Part shown: positions 46,213 to 55,305 of the stretch, one piece after another | Numbering within the stretch: position 1 is the first letter of the stretch | How the letters are laid out: each line of letters begins with the position of its first letter | From: Richelia sinica FACHB-800 | GTDB taxonomy: Bacteria; Cyanobacteriota; Cyanobacteriia; Cyanobacteriales; Nostocaceae | Assembly (NCBI RefSeq): GCF_014698825.1 | Contig: NZ_JACJTT010000006.1 | Span: 62,001-126,000, forward strand | Direction: 5' to 3' | Length of the DNA stretch: 64,000 nt | The notes under the pieces: generated by a model | Told to the model about the DNA's origin: nothing | Seen by the model: only the letters and a program-made list of their open reading frames with translations | The model's database searches: none | Made by a program: the position numbers and the translations under genes

Positions 46213-47076
46213 CTAATGATTTGCTAGTTGTTGTTCCAGTTGCAGCAAAGCTTGGACACGGGCTTCTGTTGCTGGGTGACTAGAAAACAAATTCCCTAAA
46301 AACTGTCCAGAAATGGAATTTATAATCAGTAGAGACTCAAAGGCTGGGTTAGCATGTAAAGGCATTTGTCTAGCAACAGCCTCTAATCGTTGCAATGCCC
46401 TAGCTAAAGCACGAGGATTACCTGTTAACCTAGCCGCACCAGCATCCGCAGAAAACTCTCTAGTTCGGGAAATAGCCAACTGAATAATCGTCGCTGCCAC
46501 AGGTGCCAACACCACGGTTAACAGCACTCCTAAAGGATTTCCACCCCTGTCATCATCCCGTGAACCACCACCAAACCACAGGCTGTAACTCAACATTTGT
46601 GCCAGGAAAGAAATAGCACCAGCCACAGTAGCAGCCACAGCTTGAGTTAAGGTATCACGATTGACGATGTGAGTCAGTTCGTGAGCAATTACACCTTCCA
46701 ATTCATCTTCTGGCAAAATATTTAAAATCCCTTCTGTTACTGCCACAGCAGCATGTTCTGGGTCACGTCCTGTAGCAAAAGCATTAGCGGTTTGATCAGG
46801 AACAATATACACTCCTGGCATGGGAATATTGGCACGAGCAGATAATCTCTCAACCATACGATACAGCCCTGGGGCTTCAGCCGCACTGACAGGTTGGGCA
46901 TTGTATACTGCTAGAGCAATTTTATCTGATTGATACCAAGAAAACAGATTAGTAACTGCTGCTAAACCAATCCCGATAATTAAGCCACCTGTACCACCAA
47001 TTACCCAATAACTAATAGCAATCAACAAGCCACTTAGCGCAGCCAGCAACGCAGCAGTCTTGAATTGATTTCCCAT
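46213..47076 (-). CDS. htpX: Membrane zinc metalloprotease HtpX
   Basis: 287 residues, peptidase M48. Two N-terminal spans (about 7-45), then the zinc motif H132-E133-x-x-H136 in A-H-E-L-T-H, and further spans around 145-200, followed by the third-ligand glutamate in the S-R-T-R-E-F-S-A-D segment. HtpX degrades damaged or misassembled membrane proteins on the cytoplasmic side. It is followed by a strong terminator. No CpxR-like operon was recognised. Confidence 0.92.
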   Translation of the reverse strand: MGNQFKTAALLAALSGLLIAISYWVIGGTGGLIIGIGLAAVTNLFSWYQSDKIALAVYNAQPVSAAEAPGLYRMVERLSARANIPMPGVYIVPDQTANAFATGRDPEHAAVAVTEGILNILPEDELEGVIAHELTHIVNRDTLTQAVAATVAGAISFLAQMLSYSLWFGGGSRDDDRGGNPLGVLLTVVLAPVAATIIQLAISRTREFSADAGAARLTGNPRALARALQRLEAVARQMPLHANPAFESLLIINSISGQFLGNLFSSHPATEARVQALLQLEQQLANH

Positions 47077-47444
47077 ATATTTATCTCCTGCTAATGCTGC
47101 ATGATTTTTTGTAAATTTCAGTAGGCAACAGCATTATTTTAGCTATGTTTTGATTGTATCGACTTCAACTCTCAAGTACAGTGATGAAAACCTCTCTCCT
47201 AAGTACGGTTTTCCTACTAATTACCCCTCCTGACGCTGCAATAGCTCATTTTTCATGATTTTACGTAGAGAATTAATAATTAATTATTAAAGGAATGAGT
47301 AAATATAGAAAACATAAAGTAGATTTTATTCAAATCACGTATAAACTTCAATAATGTAACTCTTGTATCGCAGCCATTTTGTCTGCTAAATGTGTATTGT
47401 ATAACAGCAAAATTGAAATAAATAGATTTTTAAATAGTAACTAC
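47077..47444. other. Divergent intergenic region with AT palindrome
   Basis: 368 bp between htpX and the transglutaminase-like gene. It contains a perfect 18-bp palindrome TTAATAATTAATTATTAA at 47273-47290. Because it is A/T only it may be chance or a curved element. No gene is seen. Confidence 0.45.
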
Positions 47445-48047
47445 ATGGAAGAATATTTACAGGCTAGTGAAATTATTGATTGGCAACATCCTCTCGTCTG
47501 GGAAACTGCACAAAAAATAGCATCTTCATATCCAAATTCTGAAAAAATTGCTCAAGCTTGTTTTGAATGGGTGCGAGATGAAATTCATCATAGTTTTGAT
47601 TATCAAATGAATCCAGTCACCTGTAAGGCTTCAGATGTCCTCCAATTCAAAACAGGTTATTGTTATGCCAAAAGTCATTTGTTAGCAGCACTGCTAAGAG
47701 CTAATGGTATTCCCGCAGGTTTTTGCTATCAAAGATTGAGTCTTTATGAAAATGGTGAACCCTATAGCTTACACGGATTTAATGCAATATATTTACCATC
47801 TATTGGCTGGTATCGTGTTGATGCAAGGGGCAATAAACCAGGTGTCAATGCCCAATTTATCCCACCCACAGAACAATTAGCTTTTAAAATTAGATTTCCA
47901 GAGGAAGCAGAATTCACTAATATTTTGCCAGCACCACTGCCATTAGTAGTGGAAAAGTTACAAAATCATCTTACATGGGATGAAATGCTACTAAATCTAC
48001 CTGACATTTCTCTAAATACTATTAACAATTACGGGTTAAATGTGTAG
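47445..48047 (+). CDS. Transglutaminase-like superfamily protein
   Basis: 200 residues. The Cys-His-Asp triad is C73 (T-G-Y-C-Y-A-K), H110 (L-H-G-F-N-A) and D126 (R-V-D-A-R-G), the fold of microbial transglutaminase-like and PNGase-like proteases. No signal peptide is visible, so it is probably cytoplasmic. ATG 47445 is chosen; an in-frame TTG at 47379 would add 22 residues. The target (protein deamidase, peptidase or transferase) is not predictable. Convergent with the hybrid kinase gene. Confidence 0.78.
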   Translation: MEEYLQASEIIDWQHPLVWETAQKIASSYPNSEKIAQACFEWVRDEIHHSFDYQMNPVTCKASDVLQFKTGYCYAKSHLLAALLRANGIPAGFCYQRLSLYENGEPYSLHGFNAIYLPSIGWYRVDARGNKPGVNAQFIPPTEQLAFKIRFPEEAEFTNILPAPLPLVVEKLQNHLTWDEMLLNLPDISLNTINNYGLNV

Positions 48048-48061
48048 ATTATATCTACTGA

Positions 48062-51000
48062 CTAATCATTATTTTCAGCTAAATTTAACCAATAATTTAT
48101 TTTATCTCTTAAAGTTTTTAGAGATACAGGCTTAGATAAATAATCATTTGCACCTGCGGCTAAACACCTTTCTTCATCTCCTCTCATGGTGAGTGCTGTC
48201 ACGGCGATGATGGGAATATTTGCCAAATCTTGATCTTCATCCACGCGAATGAGACGAATTACTTCTAATCCATCTAATTCTGGCATTTGGATATCCATTA
48301 AAATTAATTTTGGCTTTTCTTTTCTAGCCATGGGAATCACATCAGAACCCTGCATAGCCACAATGAGTTGATAACCAAAATGAGTCAAATAGTCTTGTGT
48401 GACTTGGATATTATCAGGATTATCTTCTGCGAGCAGAATTAGGGAGGAATTTGTCATCAGATTAGGAGATTTTGAACTATGATTGATTGCTTTCCATGTA
48501 TTTACAGGATTATCTTCGGGGTGAGAAACTTCAGTAATAGCAGGTAGGCGAACTACAAAACAGCTACCTTTTTCTATCTCACTAGTAGCTGTTACTGTAC
48601 CATGATGAAGTTCAACTAACCTTTTCACCAGAGCTAGTCCTAAACCAGTTCCTTCATAATAACGACAGAGACTACTATCAATTTGTACAAAAGTTTGAAA
48701 TAGCTGATTTAGGTTCTCTGGAGCAATACCGATACCATTGTCTGTTACATAAAAGACTAAATAATTATCATTTTCTAGTTGGACTTGTAAACTCACATTA
48801 CCACCTTCTGGGGTGAATTTCACGGCATTACTGAGTAGATTAATTAACACTTGACGCATCCGCAATTCATCCAAATTGAAGTTGGATATTTCTGTGGCAA
48901 TATCTATATTTAAGTTGATATTTTTCTTGAAAGCTATTTCTTTGACAAAAGCTACGCTAGACAGACTCAATTGACGAATATCTGTGGGTGCAATGACTAG
49001 TTCAACTTTACCTGATTCAATCTTAGCTAAATCCAGAATATCATTAATTAAAGCCAGGAGGTGATTACCACTTTTTTCGATGGTTTCTATCGTTGTTAGT
49101 TGATTCTGATTCATTGTTCCATAAATTCCTTCTTGGAGAACTTCTGTTAAACCCAAAATCGAGTTCAAAGGAGTCCTTAATTCATGGCTCATATTAGCTA
49201 AGAATTCATCTTTTAAGCGTGTGGCACGAGCTAGTTCATTATTAGCAATATTCAGTTGGTCATTCGCTGCTTGTAGTTGTGCTGTCCGAGTCTCTACCCT
49301 AGTTTCTAATTCTAGATTTAATTGTTGGAGTTCTTCAGTCAGTTTCTGTAATTCAAATTCGGCTTTTTTCCTTTCGGTAATATCTTGTAGAGAACCTGCC
49401 ATACGAATAGGTTCTCCCTGTGCATTCCATAAAGCTTGTCCTGTGCCTTTTACCCAACAATAGGTATGGTCTTTTTTGCGAATACGAAATTCAATTTTAT
49501 AGGAGGTATTGGCGCCAGAGGTTAAATGATCATTGATAGTATAATCCACTAGTTCACGGTCTTCAGGATGTAATAGACTGATCCAAGTTTCGTAATTAGC
49601 AGTTAATTCGTTATGTTGATATCCAAGAATTTCTTCATAGCGAGGAGAAAAATAAATTTCGTTGGTGTGTAGATTCCAATACCATAATCCTTCTCCTGTT
49701 GCTTGTACTGCTAGGGCATAACGTTCTTCACTTTCTTTGAGTTTTAGTTCACTTTGAAGCAAAGCTTGCTCTGTTTGTTTGCGTTCTGTAATATCAGTAG
49801 AAATGCCACAGATTGCATAAATTTCTCTATTTTGATTGACCAAGGGGAATTTGACAGAAATATAGGTATGAATCCCATCTTCTAGAAGGAGTGTTTCTTC
49901 AAATTTCCGTGAGCATTTTTGCTCTAGAACTTGTAGGTCATTTTGCCAAAATATTGTGGCTATTTCTTGGGGTAATAATTCAAAGTCTGTTTTACCGATA
50001 ACTACATCATTCTTCAAGCTCAATAATTTTTCTGATTGGCGGTTAGTGAGAATATATCTACCTTCTAAATCTTTCACATAAATCACTGTTGGTGAATTAT
50101 CTAAAATTGCTTGTAGCTGTGATTGGCTGCGTTGTAATTCTAAATTTGTATTCAGTAATTTTTCCTGAGTTTTCTTTATTTCATTAATATCTATGAAAGT
50201 TAAGACCAATCCATCAAATTTATTAATATGAGGAAGGCGATAAGGATGAATTCGCATTAATAGGTAAATATCTGAATGTTTCAGCTTAACTTCGTATTTA
50301 TTTTCCTGCTGTAGTTTTAAAGATTCATCTAATAGACCCATAAAATTATCGCAGTGTAAATTATGGGAAAGATGGGCAATAGGTCTACCTATATCAGTGT
50401 CTAGTAAATTAATGACTTGAGTAGCAGCGGGTGTAAATTTCCTAATTTTTAACTGGCTATCTAAAAAGACAACACCTATATTTGTGGCAGCAAGTAAGTT
50501 TTCTATATCATTAGTTAATTGGGTGAGGTCTTGGATTTTGAGTTGGTATTCATTGTTAATGGTTGATAATTCAGCATTCAAAGAATGTAATTCTTCATTG
50601 GTGCTTTGTAGTTCTTCATTAGAGGCAATTAATTCTTCACATACGGCTTGATGCTCTTGATTTCTATTTTCTAACTCCTCTAAGGTAGTTTGCAGCATTG
50701 TTTGTGAATGCTTTAAATCGCATTCTAATTCAATAATTCTTTGTGTAGCTTCTGTATTTATATCTAAGCTTTGGGTTTTACCATTAATTTCTTGACTATG
50801 TTCTCTCTCTATGCTTACCATCAGAAAATCCTCTCCCATAGAAGTATGAGGGTGATAGGTAACAGTCATTTTTATGATGTGTGAAAAATTATCATATTTA
50901 ATTTGTAGCCCTTCATAAATCACTGTCTGACGATTACGTTTTGAGCGATACAAGGCGGTATTTAATGGTAATTGTAATGGTGTAATCACCATTTTAGTAA

Positions 51001-52072
51001 TATCATTAGTAGATATTCCTTTGGGTATTTGTAGTACATTAGCTAAATCTTCAACAACATATAAAAGTTTATTTTCTTGATTGACCAAAAAACAGGTCAT
51101 TTCTCGGTTCATCAAGAAGCTTTTGAAGGCGATTTCTAACATTCTTTCTATATTGGGTTTCGATTTTTCTTTAGGAGAGGTTCTATTATAGTAATTAGGA
51201 ATTAAGGTATCATAAAATGTCCTAATTCCAAAAGGTAGGCAGACATTACGTCTTTTCTCGTAGATATTCCAATTTTTATTTAGAGGTGTAAATTCTTCTT
51301 CTAAGTTACCTAGAGATTCTGATTTACCTAGAAATAGCTTACCTTTATTGATTAATGAAAAGTGAAACATTTGTAATACATGCTGCTGAAATTTAGGTTG
51401 TAAATACACCAACACATTGCGACAGGTAATTAAATTCATGCGGGTAAAACCCACATCTCGCACCAAATTATGAGGAGCAAAAACAATATTTTCTCTTAAT
51501 TGGCGGGAAATTTCGTAGTTTTCTTCACGTTTAAGGAAATAACGTTTTAAACGTTCTGGTGTAATATCTTTGATAATGCTAGGAGGATAGATACCTCTTG
51601 ATGCTTGGTTTAAGGCATTAGTATCAATATCAGTAGCGAAAATTGTGAAACTAACATCTAATGCACAGCGATTAATAGCTTCATCAAAAAGTATGGCGAG
51701 GGAGTAGGCTTCCTCTCCAGTAGCACAAGCAGCTATCCAACATCGAATTTGTTCACCTGGTTGTATTGGTTCTAATATTTGAGGAATAATGTCTGTATCC
51801 AGATATAGCCATGCTTCTGGATCGCGGAAAAAGCTAGTAACACTAATTAATAAATCTTGACGCATTTGCTTGCGTTCTTCTTCAGAATCCCGCAGCGTCT
51901 GAATATATTCATTGATGTTGTTACAGCCAATAATTGAACAACGATGATGGATACGACGTTTCAGAGTATTAAATTTATAGTGTAGAAAGTTAACTTCCCC
52001 TTCTTCCGCTAAAATTTCTGCAATTAGGCGAATTTCTGAATCATCTATGACGAGAAATGATTTTTCAGGCAT
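48062..52072 (-). CDS. CheR-PAS-histidine kinase-receiver hybrid protein
   Basis: 1336 residues, cytoplasmic. Domains in order: CheR methyltransferase (about 10-280, C-A-T-G-E-E-A-Y-S-L SAM motif and T-C-R-N-V-L-V-Y near its end), coiled coil (about 445-520), at least three PAS/PAC units (about 525-910), a HisKA domain with phosphoacceptor H963 in M-S-H-E-L-R-T-P, a HATPase (N-A-V-K-F-T-P-E-G, D-N-G-I-G-I, G-T-G-L-G-L), and a C-terminal receiver with D1260 in L-M-D-I-Q-M-P. The CheB esterase domain usually fused before CheR is missing. It probably links a methylation-like sensor to a phosphorelay. Confidence 0.87.
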   Translation of the reverse strand: MPEKSFLVIDDSEIRLIAEILAEEGEVNFLHYKFNTLKRRIHHRCSIIGCNNINEYIQTLRDSEEERKQMRQDLLISVTSFFRDPEAWLYLDTDIIPQILEPIQPGEQIRCWIAACATGEEAYSLAILFDEAINRCALDVSFTIFATDIDTNALNQASRGIYPPSIIKDITPERLKRYFLKREENYEISRQLRENIVFAPHNLVRDVGFTRMNLITCRNVLVYLQPKFQQHVLQMFHFSLINKGKLFLGKSESLGNLEEEFTPLNKNWNIYEKRRNVCLPFGIRTFYDTLIPNYYNRTSPKEKSKPNIERMLEIAFKSFLMNREMTCFLVNQENKLLYVVEDLANVLQIPKGISTNDITKMVITPLQLPLNTALYRSKRNRQTVIYEGLQIKYDNFSHIIKMTVTYHPHTSMGEDFLMVSIEREHSQEINGKTQSLDINTEATQRIIELECDLKHSQTMLQTTLEELENRNQEHQAVCEELIASNEELQSTNEELHSLNAELSTINNEYQLKIQDLTQLTNDIENLLAATNIGVVFLDSQLKIRKFTPAATQVINLLDTDIGRPIAHLSHNLHCDNFMGLLDESLKLQQENKYEVKLKHSDIYLLMRIHPYRLPHINKFDGLVLTFIDINEIKKTQEKLLNTNLELQRSQSQLQAILDNSPTVIYVKDLEGRYILTNRQSEKLLSLKNDVVIGKTDFELLPQEIATIFWQNDLQVLEQKCSRKFEETLLLEDGIHTYISVKFPLVNQNREIYAICGISTDITERKQTEQALLQSELKLKESEERYALAVQATGEGLWYWNLHTNEIYFSPRYEEILGYQHNELTANYETWISLLHPEDRELVDYTINDHLTSGANTSYKIEFRIRKKDHTYCWVKGTGQALWNAQGEPIRMAGSLQDITERKKAEFELQKLTEELQQLNLELETRVETRTAQLQAANDQLNIANNELARATRLKDEFLANMSHELRTPLNSILGLTEVLQEGIYGTMNQNQLTTIETIEKSGNHLLALINDILDLAKIESGKVELVIAPTDIRQLSLSSVAFVKEIAFKKNINLNIDIATEISNFNLDELRMRQVLINLLSNAVKFTPEGGNVSLQVQLENDNYLVFYVTDNGIGIAPENLNQLFQTFVQIDSSLCRYYEGTGLGLALVKRLVELHHGTVTATSEIEKGSCFVVRLPAITEVSHPEDNPVNTWKAINHSSKSPNLMTNSSLILLAEDNPDNIQVTQDYLTHFGYQLIVAMQGSDVIPMARKEKPKLILMDIQMPELDGLEVIRLIRVDEDQDLANIPIIAVTALTMRGDEERCLAAGANDYLSKPVSLKTLRDKINYWLNLAENND

Positions 52073-52182
52073 ATATCATCTGCATTACTAGAGAATAAGC
52101 ACTGGATATCAATTAACTAAATACTCACCATTTCTACGAGGTGTCATAACCATAAAAATATAACTGGGAATTTATAAGTATC

Positions 52183-52202
52183 AAGTTGATATAAATCAAC
52201 TT
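52183..52202. promoter_or_regulatory. Interrupted perfect palindrome upstream of hybrid kinase
   Basis: AAGTTGAT and ATCAACTT are exact inverted 8-mers around ATAA, 111 bp before the kinase start. It could be an operator or a transcript hairpin. Confidence 0.4.
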
Positions 52203-52595
52203 CCCATGTAGTAATTTCTCTAGCCGATTTATTTATGGGTTGAAAAATAATCTATGCCATTGATATGTTCTGGAGAAGTTAATCATGGCAAATGTATATA
52301 CAAAAGCTTTGCAGAATCTAGAGTGATTCTTCATTACTTCTATGGCTTGGGCATCTGGATTGGTTTGGTCAGGGAACAGGGAACAGAATAGATTCTCAAT
52401 GAATTGAGGAATACTATATCGAGTATAAAAGATCCAAATTCAAATTGATATATTTCATACCAAAATTTACAGCAGTAAGTTAAAAACAGCTAATTTTGTG
52501 CAAAACGCAGTTAAATTTAAGTATAAAAAAATACAACATATCAATTTGAGAATTGATTAACAAAAATAGGGTATCTGTGATAATTTACTTACTTA

Positions 52596-52614
52596 GTTGG
52601 TAATAATTACCAAC
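52596..52614. promoter_or_regulatory. Fur/Zur-type box upstream of the SLH porin
   Basis: GTTGGTAAT-A-ATTACCAAC is a perfect 9-1-9 inverted repeat, 38 bp before the ATG of the porin. Its core, TGGTAAT-n-ATTACCA, has the 7-1-7 Fur-family layout and matches 13 of 15 positions of the known B. subtilis Zur consensus (TCGTAATnATTACGA). Binding is inferred. Confidence 0.55.
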
Positions 52615-52651
52615 CAGTTACTGGCAATAGTTTGATGAGGAGTGAATGTAG

Positions 52652-54409
52652 ATGTCTAGATTGACTTGCAAGTTGTTATATGTATTCCCAGTCTTATTAA
52701 TTACTCAAGTTTTAACAACAGCGGGGGCAAAAGCTGCACCTACACAGGATATAGAAGCGTTGTTGGAGGATGAACAGGGAGAGGTAGAACAGGTAACATC
52801 TGTGTCGCAATTGTCAGATGTGCAACCAAGTGATTGGGCCTTTCAAGCGTTGCAGTCTTTAGTTGAGCGTTATGGTTGTATAGCTGGATATCCTAATGGT
52901 ACTTTTCGAGGAAATCGCGCGATGACGCGCTATGAGTTCGCTGCTGGGTTGGATGCTTGTTTAAATAGGGTGCAAGAATTAATTGCGAATAATACTGCGG
53001 ATGCAGTGAAGAAGGAAGATTTAGAGATTTTGCAAAGATTGCAACAGGAATTTAGTGATGGGTTGGTAGAACTGGGGGGGAGAGTGGATGGCTTAGAAAG
53101 TCGTACTGCCGTATTAGAAAGTCAACAATTTTCCACAACTACCAAGTTAAATGCAGAAGTAATAATGAGCTTGGGGGGTGTGTTTGGTGGAGATAGGGCA
53201 CTAAATTCTGACCAATGGAATGAGATTAATGGTTCTGCAAATCGAGAATCTGCTAAAAATGCTGCTTACGGTTCTGGAGGCAGGAGATTACAAGATAATA
53301 CAACATTTAGCGATCGCATTCGATTGAACTTGATTAGCAGTTTTACAGGCCAAGACCAGTTATTTGCCAGACTTGAAGCTAATAATAGTACGGCTTTTAA
53401 TGCACCAGTCACTGGTACGAATATGACTCGTACATCTTGGGATACTACAAATAGTGCCGACAATAGTGTGCAATTAGGTAAACTGTATTATCGCTTCCCC
53501 ATTGGAAATAAAATCAACGTCATCGTCGATGCTGTTGGTGGTGAATTTTACGACAACTTCAACACCATTAACCCCCTCTTATCTTCGACTCCCATCGGTG
53601 CTATTTCTCGCTTTGGTCGCTTTTCTCCGATTTATCGTGCTAGTAATACCAGTTCTGCAAGTAATACAGGTTCGGGGATTAGTGCCAACTGGAAAATCAA
53701 TGATGCTATTACTTTATCAGGGGGTTATTTAGCGAGAAGAGGTAGTGATCCCTCCACAGGAAAAGGCTTATTTGATGGCACCTACGGTGCATTGGGACAA
53801 ATCACTTTTCAACCCAATAATAACTTGACCTTGGGCTTAACCTATGCCCATTCTTACCTGAGAGGGGAAAATAATGATGGGGATGTAGTAGTTTCAGGTT
53901 CCTACGGTAGTGCTTTTGCCAATAATCCCTTTAACTCTAGTGCTGCTAATTCTGTCAATACCACCACTAATCATTATGGGTTGCAAGCCAGCTATCGATT
54001 CAACCCTCAGTTTACCTTGTCCGGGTGGTTGGGATACACCCAAGCGATCGCAGAAAATAATGCTGGTGCTAACGTTAAAAGGGGAGACCAAGCAGAAATT
54101 TGGAATTGGGCCGTCACCTTAGCTTTCCCTGATTTAGGTAAAAAAGGTAACTTGGGTGGGATTATCTTTGGACAACCACCAAAGGTGACAAGTAATGACT
54201 TTGGCTCATCTGCTGTATCTCCTACCAATCTAGTGGCAGATAGACGAGTAGACAATGATACTTCCTATCATTTAGAAGCATTGTATCGTTATCAAGTAAA
54301 CAGCAATCTTTCTATCACACCAGGATTAATTGTCATATTTAACCCAGAACACAACAGTAATAACGATACTATTTTTACTGGAGTTCTCCGCACTACCTTT
54401 AGATTTTAA
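52652..54409 (+). CDS. SLH-domain outer membrane porin (OprB/iron-uptake porin type)
   Basis: 585 residues. N-terminal signal peptide about 1-28 (cleavage near T-A-G-A-K-A-A), an SLH domain (about 55-115: D-W-A-F-Q-A-L-Q-S-L-V-E-R-Y-G, then T-R-Y-E-F-A-A-G), a coiled-coil stretch (about 110-160) and a C-terminal beta-barrel of OprB type ending in F-R-F. The SLH domain tethers cyanobacterial porins to peptidoglycan. These proteins are annotated as iron uptake porins but passage of other solutes is likely. Start ATG 52652 has GAGGAG 10 bases upstream, and a Fur/Zur-like box lies just before it. Confidence 0.85.
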   Translation: MSRLTCKLLYVFPVLLITQVLTTAGAKAAPTQDIEALLEDEQGEVEQVTSVSQLSDVQPSDWAFQALQSLVERYGCIAGYPNGTFRGNRAMTRYEFAAGLDACLNRVQELIANNTADAVKKEDLEILQRLQQEFSDGLVELGGRVDGLESRTAVLESQQFSTTTKLNAEVIMSLGGVFGGDRALNSDQWNEINGSANRESAKNAAYGSGGRRLQDNTTFSDRIRLNLISSFTGQDQLFARLEANNSTAFNAPVTGTNMTRTSWDTTNSADNSVQLGKLYYRFPIGNKINVIVDAVGGEFYDNFNTINPLLSSTPIGAISRFGRFSPIYRASNTSSASNTGSGISANWKINDAITLSGGYLARRGSDPSTGKGLFDGTYGALGQITFQPNNNLTLGLTYAHSYLRGENNDGDVVVSGSYGSAFANNPFNSSAANSVNTTTNHYGLQASYRFNPQFTLSGWLGYTQAIAENNAGANVKRGDQAEIWNWAVTLAFPDLGKKGNLGGIIFGQPPKVTSNDFGSSAVSPTNLVADRRVDNDTSYHLEALYRYQVNSNLSITPGLIVIFNPEHNSNNDTIFTGVLRTTFRF

Positions 54410-54695
54410 TGGTGGGTGAGAATGTTTCTCTGCCTGGGGGATGTAAGGTTGGAAACTGAATGATTGAGGCGAAAACTTTATATCTTCCAGAGATAAAACT
54501 ATTATGAATTTAGCATATGAATAATTTTATTCAGAAAAATATATGAAAATTTACCCTTGATCATCAGATGTTGGACATTTAACTTGTATATTATCTAAAA
54601 TAATAACTCTTGCGGTGTAGGCATCCTGACCTTACTGGTTATGTAAATTAAAGGTTTATTAGCTGATTTTAACAATATCAATAAGATGGTTATCT
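54410..54695. other. Intergenic, nothing recognised
   Basis: 286 bp, AT-rich. No hairpin with T tract was seen after the porin and no gene was recognised. Confidence 0.4.
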
Positions 54696-54974
54696 ATGCC
54701 CTATGATTTGACCATGTGTCCAGGGAAAAATTGCCCAATTAAACACAGTTGCTTCCGCTTCACATCCAAAATTTGCGGTCGTCAAGATTTCTTTGTACAC
54801 ACACCCTATAACTTTGTCTCTAATTCCTGTAAAGACTTTATAAGTAATCGTCCAGATGTAGAAAAAATTCGGCTGCAAGCTTATAAAATTTGGCAACAAC
54901 AGGGTTGTCCTGATGGACAGTCTCTAGAAAATTGGCTTCAAGCTGAGAAGGATTTAAGTCAACATCACCAGTGA
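54696..54974 (+). CDS. Small Cys-rich protein with DUF2934-like C-terminus
   Basis: 92 residues. The N-terminal half has six cysteines in total with C8, C13, C19 and C27 closely spaced (C-P-G-K-N-C-P-I-K-H-S-C and S-K-I-C-G), a likely zinc or iron-sulfur ligand set. The C-terminal half, I-R-L-Q-A-Y-K-I-W-Q-Q-Q-G-C-P with L-E-N-W-L-Q-A-E, resembles DUF2934. Alternative start ATG 54702 is possible. Function unknown; it lies between a porin and a solute-binding lipoprotein but on its own. Confidence 0.7.
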   Translation: MPYDLTMCPGKNCPIKHSCFRFTSKICGRQDFFVHTPYNFVSNSCKDFISNRPDVEKIRLQAYKIWQQQGCPDGQSLENWLQAEKDLSQHHQ

Positions 54975-55305
54975 TAGCATCTGAGAGAATCACCCATATA
55001 ACTTGGGAATATAGATAGTTTTTCCTTCAGTGCTGATTACTATAGTTTTTACTCGCAAATCCAGTTAAAGAAATCGAGTCAACATTTGTAATTACTCACA
55101 GCAGTAGATGCTCAAAAACTAAAAACCTGTGAGTGTTTTCACTGTTGATAACTATGTTTTATCAGGATTATAGTTTTTTCATAGCTAAAATAAAAACCTG
55201 GCAATTCTTCAGGTGATTAACTCTATTTACATCAGGCATTTACAAAAAAGATTACTAGACTTCTATGTAATTATACGTTGAATCTCAATCCCAAAGAGTA
55301 AATCT
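54975..55305. other. Intergenic, nothing recognised
   Basis: 331 bp upstream of the solute-binding lipoprotein, AT-rich. Weak repeats of AAAACCTG occur at about 55121 and 55191. The promoter of the SBP-kinase operon is expected here but no consensus was recognised. Confidence 0.4.

Larger units (their letters stand above)
52073..52651. promoter_or_regulatory. Divergent regulatory region between hybrid kinase and porin
   Basis: 579 bp. It has two strong symmetric elements: AAGTTGAT-ATAA-ATCAACTT at 52183-52202, nearer the kinase gene, and GTTGGTAAT-A-ATTACCAAC at 52596-52614, close to the porin gene. A smaller CCAGT-T-ACTGG palindrome at 52614-52624 overlaps the second. Shine-Dalgarno GAGGAG is at 52637-52642. 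No extra gene is visible. Confidence 0.6.

Noticed and set aside
45570-53311. HIP1-free interval as evidence for recent transfer
   Set aside because: This interval lacks HIP1 too but contains ordinary genes (htpX and a large kinase), so HIP1 absence cannot be used alone.
53266-54255. Overlapping frames within the SLH porin
   Set aside because: Shadow frames of the porin gene, low complexity, no independent start signal.
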